36,207 nucleotides of DNA from Thalassiosira profunda. Taxonomy: Eukaryota; Bacillariophyta; Thalassiosirophyceae; Thalassiosirales; Thalassiosiraceae. The stretch lies in the NCBI GenBank assembly GCA_036939355.1, contig JALLAP010000007.1:1-36207 (forward strand), given 5' to 3'. The stretch's first letter is position 1, and the number at the start of each line of letters is the position of its first letter. Below the pieces are notes generated by a model. It ran no database searches. It saw only the letters and a program-made list of their open reading frames with translations, and was not told the DNA's origin. This document shows, piece by piece, positions 1 through 9,639 of this stretch. The position numbers were made by a program, and so were the translations under genes.

Positions 1-167
1 TGCACGATGAGGTGATACTTGAGGGGCCGGAGGAGACTGCCGAAGAGGCGTTCGAAGAGGTGGTGAAGTGCATGCAAGAGCCGTGGGTGCTCGGGCTGGA
101 GAAGACGAAGGTGCCGCTGCTGGTGGATGGCTCGTGTGCACATGACAATTGGTACGATGCAAAGTAG
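1..167 (+). CDS. PolA-type DNA polymerase, C-terminal end (partial, copy A)
   Basis: The window opens inside the last 54 codons of a family A DNA polymerase; the stop TAG is at 165-167. The first residues are the HDEV of polymerase motif C, whose Asp binds catalytic metal. The rest is the C-terminal helix region ending in NWYDAK. The protein end is the same as that of the longer minus-strand copy at 34435-36207, with a few synonymous differences, so this is a second copy of that gene in opposite orientation. Homology continues about 50 bp past the stop and is then lost before the cyclin gene. The family acts in plastid or mitochondrial DNA replication (POP-like). Whether this copy is complete cannot be seen, because its start lies outside the window. 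Confidence 0.85.
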   Translation, partial: HDEVILEGPEETAEEAFEEVVKCMQEPWVLGLEKTKVPLLVDGSCAHDNWYDAK

Positions 168-271
168 AAGTTGCGTGATAAATCTTAATGCACAAAGTTC
201 ATTTGACCTCAAGGAAAGAGCAGATGGATAAGATGTTGTCTCTATGTCTCTCATTCCTACATGCATTCTAC

Positions 272-2611
272 CTACATTCGCACAATCTGCTCGAGGCTCA
301 CCCGCTTCGACGCCGGGCTGCTCCGAGGGCTGGGCTGTGGGGGCGCCGCGCCCGTAGCGGACGCAGCTCTAATAGCACCGCCACTCCCGTCGTCCTGGGA
401 AAACTTTCCGGCCTCGCTGTGCGCGCTGGCCCCCATGTCTCCGTAGCTCTTGCTCCGCTCCTTCAGCTCGCCAACGGCCACGGCGCCCTTGTCGCCCGTC
501 GCCGCGGCCCCGGGGCTCGCATCGAGCGTCGTCCGCGCCACGTCCAACCCCTCGAGCGTCCGCGCCCCCTCCACGTCCAAGGGCTGCATCTTCGCCAAAT
601 CGTCGTTCGCCAACCCGCTCCGGCAGAGCATCCCCCGCAACAAGAAGTAGTACTTGGCGTACTCCCCCGCCCCCACCTTGACCCGGTACTCGAGCGCGCG
701 GAGCAGCGCCACCTCCAGCTCGTTCGTCCGCGCCAGCGAGAAGGTCACGCCCGCCGGCCCGATCTTGGAGAAGTCGCCGTTCCACATGGACAGGTCGTCC
801 CACACCTTGCTCGCCAGCACCATGCAGCTATACAGGACGCTCCGCCAGTTGTTCGGACGGGGCGCGAGCGCCCCGCCCGTGAGCTTGATGAGGCGCTCGA
901 CGTAAATGAGGGAGATGACGATGCAGTCCACCTCCATCTGGGAGCGGAGGAAGACGGAGCGGTAGAAGTCCGTGATCTGCGCGAGGGCGGGGACGGACGC
1001 CACGTCGAGCGGGCGGTAATCTCCGGGGGCCCGGCGGTCGCGGAAGATGTCGTGGGGATCCTCGGTCGTCGGGGGAGAGTGGACGCCTTGGAACCCCCCG
1101 GCGTTGGCGGCCTGGAGGAGGTGGGCGCGGTACACGCCGCAGACGCACTGGATCAACGCGTCCTTGTCGGGGGCCGCGAGGGTGGACCCGAGGTAGATCG
1201 TCCCGCACGTGTTGCGCTTGGCCAGGCCGGGCTTGGCCACGCCCTCGCGGGGGCCGGGCGCGGTCGTTGCAGTGTTGGGACTGCTCGTCGACCGTTCGGT
1301 GGGCGAGGCGTCGGAGCCCGGAGTAGCGGGCTCGAGGGACGCCGGCGTCATGGGCGAGGTGGGCGTGATAGGAGCCGTACCACCGGGCAGCAGCGAGTCC
1401 AGCGACACGTCCAGCCCGTCGGCGCCCAGGGTGAGCCGCAGCGACGACAGAATGTCGCACGTCTGCGCCGTGGGCGTCAACGGCACGAGGTCCATCCCGC
1501 ACGTCCCGTTGGCTCCGGGGCTGACGCTGCGATGATCCGCGTGGATCCGCAGCGGCTTCGTCGACGCCTTCGCCGGCACCAACGCCGGATTGAGCTGGTG
1601 GACCAGGTCGTACTCCATCTTGCTGATCGTCCGGATCAGATCGGGCTTGTCGATGACGTTGGACGAGCTCTTGATCCGCTGAATCCTCGACGGCTTCTGC
1701 AAGGGATACAGCTTGTCGTCCCGCTCCTCCCGGCTCAGGCCGCTGCCGAAGGTGCCGGTGCTCCCGGGCGTGACGACCGAGAGGCCCTCCGTGCTGCTCA
1801 GGCTGCCGGTCGGGGAGCGGGCGGGATCGCCCCCGGACCCAGGGGTGATCCAGCCGGAGATCCAGCTCTGATCGATGCCGTCGTTGGTTCCTTCGGTTGG
1901 AGAGCTAGTGTCGGCCTGGGTCCAGCTCCGATCGATTCCGCCGCGCGCCTCTTCCGCCTCCCTTTCCATTTTCTCCCGCTGGCCCTCCTCCAGCCTCCGC
2001 AAAATGTTGCGCTCCATCCCCTCGAAAAACTCCCTCTGCTTTCTCTCCTTGGTTTCGATGGCCGCCCGCTCCTCGGCCGAGGCCAAGGCGAGGGGCTTCT
2101 TCCACCGGCTCTCGCGCGTCCGGGCGTTCCAGTAGTAGGGCTTGCCGGTGCGGGGGCACCGGGCCTGGCGCCACTCGGCCACCGGGGCGGAGGCGCTGGA
2201 TGCAGCAGAGGAAGTGTCAGAGGGCTTGGTTGGCTTGGATGTGGCCTGCTTGGATGAGGGATTGGAGGGAACGACCGCCCGCGTGGCGTCCAGGGCGGCA
2301 AGCTTGGACGCGGCGGCGGGCCCGGCGCGGCCGTGCATGGCGGGCGGGACGTAGGCCATCTCGCTGTTAGGCTGCTGCCTCGCCGGCGGCCGAAAATGCA
2401 CGCGCTGCTCGTGCGCCGGCTTGGTCGCCCCCGCCCGCTCCTCGGGCGGCGGCCGCGGCTGCTTGCCCCGCCCGCGGTGGAAGAGGTGCATCGGGTTCCC
2501 GAACGGGTGGTCGTGGCCGTGGTGGTGATAGCTGCTGGCGTGGGACGAAGACGGCAGGGGGGGCACGGAGATTTCGGAGAGGCGCCGCTTGCTCGGGGCC
2601 GCCGGGGGCAT
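272..2611 (-). CDS. WW domain-cyclin Y-like protein (copy A)
   Basis: A single-exon 779-residue protein. The N-terminus is low-complexity and His/Pro-rich. A WW domain lies at about 146-176 (WRQARCP...YYWN...SRW.KP), followed by a charged coiled-coil-like stretch at about 178-225 and a Ser/Thr-Pro-rich linker at about 250-450 with many SP/TP sites. A cyclin Y-type box lies at about 466-660. Recognisable marks are NTCGTIYL, the VERLIKLTGG helix, NNWRSVLYSCMVLASKVWDD, and NELEVALLRALEYRV followed by YAKYYFLLR. Cyclin Y proteins activate PFTAIRE/PCTAIRE-type CDKs (CDK14/16), often at membranes; that partner is inferred here. The start MPPAAPSKRR was chosen because it is the first ATG shared in frame with the second copy. 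It is head-to-head with the ABCG gene. The WW fusion is unusual for cyclin Y. Confidence 0.85.
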   Translation of the reverse strand: MPPAAPSKRRLSEISVPPLPSSSHASSYHHHGHDHPFGNPMHLFHRGRGKQPRPPPEERAGATKPAHEQRVHFRPPARQQPNSEMAYVPPAMHGRAGPAAASKLAALDATRAVVPSNPSSKQATSKPTKPSDTSSAASSASAPVAEWRQARCPRTGKPYYWNARTRESRWKKPLALASAEERAAIETKERKQREFFEGMERNILRRLEEGQREKMEREAEEARGGIDRSWTQADTSSPTEGTNDGIDQSWISGWITPGSGGDPARSPTGSLSSTEGLSVVTPGSTGTFGSGLSREERDDKLYPLQKPSRIQRIKSSSNVIDKPDLIRTISKMEYDLVHQLNPALVPAKASTKPLRIHADHRSVSPGANGTCGMDLVPLTPTAQTCDILSSLRLTLGADGLDVSLDSLLPGGTAPITPTSPMTPASLEPATPGSDASPTERSTSSPNTATTAPGPREGVAKPGLAKRNTCGTIYLGSTLAAPDKDALIQCVCGVYRAHLLQAANAGGFQGVHSPPTTEDPHDIFRDRRAPGDYRPLDVASVPALAQITDFYRSVFLRSQMEVDCIVISLIYVERLIKLTGGALAPRPNNWRSVLYSCMVLASKVWDDLSMWNGDFSKIGPAGVTFSLARTNELEVALLRALEYRVKVGAGEYAKYYFLLRGMLCRSGLANDDLAKMQPLDVEGARTLEGLDVARTTLDASPGAAATGDKGAVAVGELKERSKSYGDMGASAHSEAGKFSQDDGSGGAIRAASATGAAPPQPSPRSSPASKRVSLEQIVRM

Positions 2612-3281
2612 TTGGGGTTCGCCGCGGAGGCTCTGGAGGAGTGCCTCGGCGTCCGGATATGAGCTCGCGGTGGCGACGGGGGGTCGAGGCCGCCGTGCAG
2701 TTGTTGCAAAGATGCTCGATGGGATTTATCGGTGCCGTCCTGCAATGCAACTGCAATGCAAAATTCACGAGTGTGCTCAACGTTGTGTGAGCGGGGCTCC
2801 TGTCCCGATCCGTTGATCTTGGGCGTGGATGAGGGCGCCGAGCCGTTCGTCCTTGCCGAACTGGAGCCGTTCGTCTCGCTTTGGTGCATCCCCGCATGAA
2901 TGGAGGCCACGCCCGAGAGGTTGCGCCGCTCCGCGAGATTTTTCAGAGAGCCGTTCGCAAAAATTTCAGCGCGGACTGGGTCGTATTTTTTACGCGGGAA
3001 ACTTGAGGCTAAGTATGAATTCCTCAGTAGAATTAGACGAGCGGCACTGGAGTCCATCCACGATTGCGAGAGAAAACAGAAACGGCTGAGAGACGAGTGA
3101 CGCGTGAGAAGATCTCGGTTGCATCTAGAGTTGATGGCTCTGGCTGCAATCTTCTGCTTATTGCTCCGCTGCAATGCGTCTCTCTGGTGCAGTTGCAATG
3201 GAGTGCGGTCCCACCGACGGACATTGATGGATGGTTGGGGTGTGGGATTGAGACTGCGCAGCTTACGTGCAACCCCACGCG
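2612..3281. promoter_or_regulatory. Bidirectional promoter region, cyclin/ABCG (copy A)
   Basis: A 670-bp divergent spacer with no convincing gene. It holds five TGCAAT motifs (2741, 2752, 3145, 3170, 3194). A block at 2946-3001 is well conserved in the second copy at 28911-28969, although the surrounding spacer has many indels. The block ends with GCGGGAAA at 2994-3001, an exact match to the E2F/DP consensus (TTTSSCGC on the other strand), which would suit a cyclin promoter. The regulatory role is inferred from position and conservation between the copies. Short open frames here are not conserved in frame between the copies. Confidence 0.45.
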
Positions 3282-5638
3282 ATGAAAGCCGCCCTCCTGT
3301 TTCTGCTCGGCATCTCATGGCACGCTGCCGTCGCCGCGTCGACCGCCGCCGATCCAGTTGTCAGCGATGGTGCCGCCGTCGCGGACGAGCCTGCAAATGA
3401 AAATGAGCCACATCCATCGGGCGGGCTGCAATGGAAAGATCTCGGGGCGTCGCTCTCCTCGTGCCCGCTGACGACGGCGCTGATGCTCGACAGATACACC
3501 AACAACAACGGAACCATCGACGTCGACAACGCTCCCAACAATCAGCACGGCGAGCACTGCCTGGACGACGCCGAGTGGCTCCTCCACCCCTCCTCCGGAT
3601 TCGTCCCCGACGGCTCCCTCTGCGGCATCATCGGGCCGAGCGGAGCGGGCAAGTCGACGTTTCTCAATGCGCTCGGAGGCACGACGCCGCAGGGGGCGGG
3701 GGTGCACCTGACGGGATCGGTGTGGTACGAGGAGCTTATGCCAAGCAACAACACAATGAATGTCGACGGGTGCAACAGATACCGCCTCAGCCAGGAGGAG
3801 GGAGACATTGCGCTGCTGTCTCAGAACGATCACTTCTTCGACATGCTCTCGCCGCGAGAATCGCTGGAGTTCGCCGCGTACCTCGAACTGCAAAAGCACG
3901 GGGCGAGGCACATTGATGACGGAAGCAAATCAATCGATCACAAAGAGGTGGCCGAGCGCAAATTGGCCACTCTCGGACTGATGGGCGTGGCGGACCGGCG
4001 AATCGGGGACCGGACCAAAATGGACGGCGGCGGAGGCGGAAGCCCTGGCTTTGGCTGGTTCAAGAGGAAGAAGGGCCCATCCAAACCCCGGCGGGGCGGC
4101 GGCCTCAGCGGCGGGGAGCGACGGCGCCTCTCCGTCGCCCTCGAGCTCGTCACGGAACCCAAGATCTTCCTCGCCGACGAACCGACGACGGGGTTGGACA
4201 GCAGCCAGGCCGAGCGGGTGGTGAAGCTCATTGCCAAGTTGGCCAGGGAGAGAAACGTCCCGTCGATTTGCACGCTGCACCAGCCGCGGTCGTCGATCTG
4301 GCGGACGTTGGATCAGTGCATTCTGTTGGCGCCCGGGGGAAAGATGTGCTACGCAGGGAGGAGGGAGGATGCGACGAGCTACTTTGCGGGGATTGGGTAC
4401 GATTGTCCGCCCGATACCAACCCGGCCGAGTATTTCATTGATTTGGTCACGATTGATACCGATGATCCCGCGCAAGCAGTTGTGGACAAAGCGCGGATAA
4501 ATCTGCTCCATCACCGCTTCCTCGAGTCATGCAGTGGTGGTGATGCGCCTGATTCAGACGGTATAGCCATACAACAACTCACTTCAATAGGGGCATCTGC
4601 AAATGGGGCGGCAAACGAAAAGCTTCCCTTCTTGCACGCACTTCGTGCCGAGGCCAGAAGCATATCCAATGCAATCAAACGATTTGGCGCCCTCCTCCTC
4701 CGCTCGTGGAGACAGAACATAAGAAACGGAAGGATCATCGTGCTGAGATTGGGAGCATCTGTCGTCCAGGCGGGACTGTTCGCATCGATATTCACCTCGG
4801 TGCGGGACGACAAGTCCCTGACCAAGAGCATCGCCGACAGAGTCGCGCTTCTGACGTACGGCGTCATCAATATGAGCATCATGGCGTTGATGAAGACCCT
4901 GGATCTGTTCGCGAAGGAGCGGAGCGTGGTGCTGCGCGAGCAGATGCGGTCGAATTACTCCAGCCTCGAATACCTCCTGGCAAAAGTGTTCGCGGAGATA
5001 CCGTTGGACAGCTTCTTTGCGCTGGTGTTTGCAACCTTGCTCAAACGGCTCACGGGCCTGCGCACGTCGATGATGACGCTCGTCAAAACGTACTGTCTCA
5101 TGACAGTGACCTCTGTCAGTCTGGGATTTGCCATTGGCAGCATCACATCGTCAGTGGAATCGGCATTGAGCCTCGGTGTGCCAGTGATGGTCATTTTCAT
5201 GGTAGTTGGCGTCATCAACCCGAGCGGCGTTGATTCCGATGCCGCGCCAAATCCCGTAATGCGTTACTTGAAGCTTGGCAGCCCCATCAAGTGGGCCATC
5301 GAGGCCCTCGTTACCTCTGAATTCAAGGGTCTGGCGTTTGGAGAGGAGGATCGCGGAAGGTAAGTGATGAAATATCAGCACGGCGTTGCGGCTGCTCTGT
5401 ATCTCTCTGACTGTTTGCGCTTGATTCTTGGTGTTGCAGATGGGGCAGATTGAAGGATCTGCCGCGGATGGGAGCCTTGGCTATGGTTCAAGATGGAGAC
5501 GAAGTCCTCAAGAACTGGGGCCTTGGCGGGGCGGAATACTCACAATTGATGGAGAAACTCGCACTTCTCTCAGGGGTATATCTGCTACTGAGTTGGTGTG
5601 GCCTTTCCTTCTTTGGCCCTTCGTTCATTGATACATAA
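3282..5638 (+). CDS. ABCG-type half transporter (copy A), one intron
   Basis: Two exons, 3282-5359 and 5440-5638, separated by an 80-bp intron (GTAAGT...TTGCAG). The first ATG in frame begins a hydrophobic signal-peptide-like segment (MKAALLFLLGISWHAAVAAS). The nucleotide-binding domain follows: Walker A GPSGAGKST at about 118-126, a Gly/Lys-rich insert, signature LSGGERRRLS at about 275, Walker B with D-loop FLADEPTTGLDSSQ at about 296, and an H-loop TLHQPRSS. NPAEYFIDL is typical of ABCG proteins. The C-terminal half has several hydrophobic segments. Exon 2 supplies the last 65 or so residues, including a final hydrophobic segment. ABCG half transporters dimerise and export lipids or hydrophobic compounds; the substrate is unknown. 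Failure to splice would end the protein at a TAA overlapping the donor site. It pairs head-to-head with the cyclin gene. Confidence 0.9.
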
Positions 5639-5688
5639 AGTAAGACCCGCCAAGTCAAGAGGCCTGTCAGTTCATCCCATTTTGGCAT

Positions 5689-7074
5689 TTACACCAACGC
5701 TGTTTCATCACCATCAACGATCCATGTGTTGTCAATCGCCTGAGTCTTCGTTAGAAACTGCTCCGACCTCATTTCTTTCCTCGCCTCTTTCAGATATTTC
5801 TGAGTCTTCACTCCAACCTGGCCCAGCCACTTTGTTTCGTATTCTGCGAGCCAGTTGACTTGACCATTTCCTCTCACTGCTTTCAGTTCACCTTGGCGGA
5901 GCCACTTTACTTTCCTGGACATAAGGCCAATCCTCTCTGTTGTTGTTTTGCCGGGGTTGCAAAAGTTCCACGGGAAACCATGCGCCTTTGCCTCATCTTT
6001 GTTCATGACAGTCAAGCTATTATCTTGAACGACCCCAAAAGTGAGTGTTTGCGGAGGCGAGCTGATGCTGCTCCCTTTTGTGTGAAGAGCAACTATATCT
6101 CCCTTCCTCATTTCGACGAACTGCTTGTACGATTTAACGTACGTCCCTTCCTCGCTCCACCACTTGGCGCCCAGACTCTGGCAGTCTTCTCTCAAGCTAT
6201 CATAATCAACAGAGAGCACTCGCTGCTTCAGGGCATCTCCGTTGTACCGTTGATCCTCATCCAGTAGTTTGGCAATCTCCAAGCATGTCACGATGCACCC
6301 ACCGTCCACACACCACTGAGAGCACTTCCGGCCGTACCTGTCATCGCTGGTTACAGATACAGTGTTGTAACATCTGATGCGATAGACGTTGAAGGTTTTG
6401 CTCGCCACTGCTTCCATCCACAGTTGATGTTGCGATTTCTCGTTGTCGAGCTCAGCCTCGTCGCGATATTTCACTCCATTCAAAACAACTGTTAGCTTGG
6501 CATCAGAAGAAGACGACTGCCGTGAGCGCTTTTGTGCATTCGACTCGTCCTCATTGTGTGAGAACCTGGATTCTTCATCACTGTCATACGTCGATTGCTC
6601 GTCGTGATTTGGACTGCCAGTTGCAGATGATGCTGTCGAAGCCAATGCAGCACTATCATTGACGTCTCCGGTATCTACTGCTTCTGTCTCGGTGTGATCT
6701 GCAGCGTCTCGAGTCACCACCCGCACAATCTCACGTGGATTGTTCGAGCTCGATGTCGAGGCGGCTGCAATGCCCCTCGCCGCCTCCGCTTCCCTCACCG
6801 CCGTCAGGTCCACTTCGACGCCACTCTTTTCCTTAACCAATTCAATGTGCGCCTCGTTGACCACCCACGGGGTATCATTGCGGCTGTGAAACGGCCGATT
6901 GCAAAGGGGGCACGGGATCTGCTTTCTGTTGCCGGTGAGCTCAGCGATCTTTGCATTCCGATGTTTTTCCGCGCAGTCGAAGCATATATGCCTCCGGCAA
7001 CACCCCAGCTGGGTGGGGACGACCCGGCCGCCGTAGTCGCTGGCGCATATGATGCAACTTAGCATCGAGCTCAT
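5689..7074 (-). CDS. RING-finger protein with PUA/EVE-like C-terminal domain, RING1 (copy A)
   Basis: A 461-residue protein from the first ATG (MSSMLSCIIC). The RING-type zinc site at residues 7-58 has CIIC, then CCRRHICFDC, then CPLC, as expected for an E3 ubiquitin ligase. An acidic, Ser-rich linker follows, with a basic QKRSR stretch that may be a nuclear signal. The conserved C-terminal region at about 225-430 contains CYNTVSVTSDDRYGRKCSQWC, KGDIVALHTKG, LTFGVVQD and RKVKWLRQGEL. The GDIVALH...FGVV...R.V.W pattern resembles PUA/EVE-fold domains; this assignment is my inference. The head-to-head neighbour encodes a paralogue of the same layout. Its 3' end lies about 50 bp from the ABCG stop. 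Compared with copy B, about 270 bp upstream of the start are missing, which removes a possible N-terminal extension. Confidence 0.75.
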   Translation of the reverse strand: MSSMLSCIICASDYGGRVVPTQLGCCRRHICFDCAEKHRNAKIAELTGNRKQIPCPLCNRPFHSRNDTPWVVNEAHIELVKEKSGVEVDLTAVREAEAARGIAAASTSSSNNPREIVRVVTRDAADHTETEAVDTGDVNDSAALASTASSATGSPNHDEQSTYDSDEESRFSHNEDESNAQKRSRQSSSSDAKLTVVLNGVKYRDEAELDNEKSQHQLWMEAVASKTFNVYRIRCYNTVSVTSDDRYGRKCSQWCVDGGCIVTCLEIAKLLDEDQRYNGDALKQRVLSVDYDSLREDCQSLGAKWWSEEGTYVKSYKQFVEMRKGDIVALHTKGSSISSPPQTLTFGVVQDNSLTVMNKDEAKAHGFPWNFCNPGKTTTERIGLMSRKVKWLRQGELKAVRGNGQVNWLAEYETKWLGQVGVKTQKYLKEARKEMRSEQFLTKTQAIDNTWIVDGDETALV

Positions 7075-7227
7075 CGTTGCCAAGTGTGCCTCTTTGCCTC
7101 TATCTTCCCGCTCTCCTCTCGAAGATTTGCTTCAACTTCCCTTTGCCTTGCTCTCTTTGTGTCACGAACCAATCGCCTCGCCTGGCGAAGTCGTCATCGT
7201 CTCCAGTTATCGAAACAACCCGTCATC
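7075..7227. promoter_or_regulatory. Short divergent promoter, RING1/RING2 (copy A)
   Basis: About 150 bp separate the two start codons. Relative to copy B, this spacer has a roughly 270-bp deletion after position 7126, which joins the conserved CTCGAAGAT and CTTCCCTTTG sequences. No core promoter motif stands out. Confidence 0.35.
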
Positions 7228-8561
7228 ATGGACGCCATCGCCACCTGCCAGATCTGCTTGGAGGACTTCGACGGCGATCCGTCAATTGCGGGCAAGAGCT
7301 CGTCGCACCTGCCGGTGCGATCCGCCAGATGTCCACATCGCGTCTGCTACTCATGTGTGGTGGTGGGGATGAAGATGGAGAAGGCCAACAAATTGAATAA
7401 GGATCCGATTGATATCAAATGGCTCGAATGCCCCATGTGTCGTGAGAAGACGTGCTTCAATATCGTACCAGAGATCCCGTGGTTGATTCGAGTTTGTGCG
7501 AGGCACTCAGGATACTTCGCGCTACAAATGGCAACGCTGTCGGCCAGCGTGCGACGTGGGCGCAGACGCAAGCGATGGAGGAAGGTGAGACCGAAGGGAC
7601 CAAAGATACCGGTAATGGTGCCCAGATGAATGATGACCAAAAACAGGGTTCATCTGGATTGGCAGCCCCAAACACTCGGCGATCCCAGAGGCTCAGTCCA
7701 ACTGAGGAGGCAGCTGAGGTGGCACGTGCCCCAAAACGGTCAAGACGGTCAACTTCTCAGGAAGACCCGTCGAATACTTCAAGGGGACAGTCCATCTCCA
7801 GAGGCAGTGTTGGGCCATCGTCTGCCGAGGAGGACCAATGGCGGAATGCAGTGTCGGCACCAAACGTCGATGTATATCGCGTCAGATGTTACAACACCGC
7901 ATCCGTAACCAGCGAAGACGAGTATGCCAGAAAGTGTTCCCGATGGTGCGTGGACAATGGATACACCCTGGCAACGATGAGAGGGTTGCACAAACTTCTA
8001 CCCGGAAACAAACAGTGCGATGGGGAAGCTCTCAGGCAAAAAGTTCTCTCTCTTGATTATGATAGCTTGAAGAAAGAGTGTCGTGAGTGCCCGGAGTTCA
8101 ACTTTGAGCGCAGAAGCCAGTACATCAAACCCCTGGTACAATTCATTGAAATGAAGTAAGGAGATATCGTTGCCCTTCACACAAAAGGGGGCACAAGCAG
8201 AGGCTCGCCTCCACAAACTCTTACGTTTGGGGTCGTTCAAGATGACAGCCTAACCATCATGCACAGGGATGATGCCATTCATCAGCACGGATTCCCTTGG
8301 GATTTTTGTTTTCCGGGCGAAGAAACTCAGAGCTGGATTACTGGCATCCTGGTTCGAAAGGTGAAGTGGATGCGTCAAGGTGAACTGAAAGCAGTGAGAG
8401 GGAAGCGCCAAGCCAACTGGCTTGCAGAATGCCAAACGAGGTGGCTAGCCAAGATTGGAGTGAAGACCGAGGAGCACAAGCGGGAGGCGGTGAAGAAGAT
8501 GAAGTCAAAGAAGTTCTTCGAAGCGACTCATACTATCGATAATTCGTGGAGTATGGGTTGA
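7228..8561 (+). pseudogene. RING2 paralogue, frameshifted and interrupted (copy A)
   Basis: A coding-like stretch with the same layout as RING1. A C3HC4-type RING lies near the N-terminus (CQICLEDF, then CPHRVCYSC, then CPMC at about 7243-7445). An NLS-like KRSRRS segment follows, then the CYNTASVTSEDEYARKCSRWC and GDIVALHTKG...RKVKWMRQGEL region up to 8561. Two lesions break it. There are five extra bases near 7461-7467 compared with copy B, just after the RING. An in-frame TAA lies at 8157-8159, exactly where RING1 has its Lys before GDIVALH. The reading frame is otherwise open and well conserved on both sides, so inactivation looks recent. A translated product could only be a RING-containing stub. 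Sequencing error at the five-base insertion is possible, but would not explain the stop. Confidence 0.75.
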
Positions 8562-8751
8562 CTGATGGTCATGTTTAGGGGAAGTGATGTCTGCAACAGA
8601 TTGCGACGAAGCAGCTTTAATGTTTGAAGCGCCCGTGTGGATCAACGAATCAACACTGGCTGTGCAAGAGCGGTGGGCCTCCAGAGGGGACAGAGAATAG
8701 AGAGTTGTGTGTCATTGAACGTGTACGGAGAGGATCTGCTTCAACAATGCT

Positions 8752-9639
8752 TTAGAACAGCGCTCTCGGCCCCACAAAGACGCCCATGTACTTGCAGTGG
8801 TCTACGATATTCCAAGCCAAATTCCCAAACAGCGACTGCTTCCCGCCCCCCTCCTCCGCCAGCGTTGGACTGTGCGGATCGCACTCCAGCTCGATGCCCA
8901 CGCTCTCAAATCCCAATCTGTCCCACAGCCCCTGGTTGTTCGCAAGCACGGGATCCTTCGAGTGGACGAGGTGCAATATGTTCGATCCCTCGAGCGCCTC
9001 GTTGCGCAGATGTCGTGCCAGCGCCGAGTTGCAAAGCTTGGGGCCCCCGAACGTTATTATCGATGGTGAAGGTTGGTTGCTGTATGATGCTCGGTAGTGG
9101 GTGGCGCACAGCAGCGCCGTGGCCGCGCCCAGCGAATGACCGGTAAATACCACCTCGGACGGCGAATTGTCGAGTAACAACTTTGACAGGGGTTGCGACA
9201 GCTCCTTCCACAATCCCACCGAGGCCGTCTGGAATCCATCGTGGACCCTGGCATCCTCCGGGATGTAATTTTGCGACAATCGCGTGGCCGGCACCAAATT
9301 GAACTTGAGGTTGGTGCGGAAGTTGTTGGGATTGGCGGATCCCCGGCACGCCACCACCAATTTCTGCGGGCCACCGCTGCCATCCTCCGCTCGAAATATC
9401 GTCGCCCCCGATTCCGTCTCGTCGTCCACCACCTGCGCAATGGGCTGAAAATTGCATGATTCGTAATAGGGTGACGACTGCATCTTGTCGAGCGAGAGGT
9501 AGGAAAGCGACGATGCCTGGGCGAGGCGCTCCAGCGTCGCTTCGCTGTAGGTGCCGAAGGCAGACGCCGCCGATGCCAACAGGAGGCATATTGTGGCGAT
9601 GGTGAAGGCTGCGTTCGAAGGATGTGTGCAGCTGCCCAT
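8752..9639 (-). CDS. Secreted class 3 lipase (copy A)
   Basis: A 295-residue alpha/beta hydrolase of the fungal lipase-like (class 3) family. A signal peptide covers about residues 10-27 (AAFTIATICLLLASAASA), so it probably enters the secretory route. The nucleophile elbow TGHSLGAATAL puts catalytic Ser at 169; likely partners are Asp229 (HSKDP) and His281 (VDHCKY). ACRGS at about 97-101 matches the oxyanion-side strand of the family (usually RG[ST]). The family hydrolyses triacylglycerol or polar lipids; the substrate here is unknown. It is head-to-head with the zf-PARP gene and tail-to-tail with the RING2 pseudogene. The second copy at 20019-20891 is highly similar but differs at the extreme N-terminus (MGSCTHPSN here, MATSN there). 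Confidence 0.9.
   Translation of the reverse strand: MGSCTHPSNAAFTIATICLLLASAASAFGTYSEATLERLAQASSLSYLSLDKMQSSPYYESCNFQPIAQVVDDETESGATIFRAEDGSGGPQKLVVACRGSANPNNFRTNLKFNLVPATRLSQNYIPEDARVHDGFQTASVGLWKELSQPLSKLLLDNSPSEVVFTGHSLGAATALLCATHYRASYSNQPSPSIITFGGPKLCNSALARHLRNEALEGSNILHLVHSKDPVLANNQGLWDRLGFESVGIELECDPHSPTLAEEGGGKQSLFGNLAWNIVDHCKYMGVFVGPRALF

Noticed and set aside
188..2257. 689-codon open frame on the plus strand opposite the cyclin gene (and 26969-28354 opposite copy B)
   Set aside because: Pro/Arg/Gly-rich shadow of a GC-rich gene; no recognisable domain, and the WW-cyclin frame on the other strand is clearly the coding one.
5428..5631. Separate small gene at the end of ABCG (frame beginning near 5428 or 5450)
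   Set aside because: It is the second exon of ABCG; phase and splice sites match in both copies.
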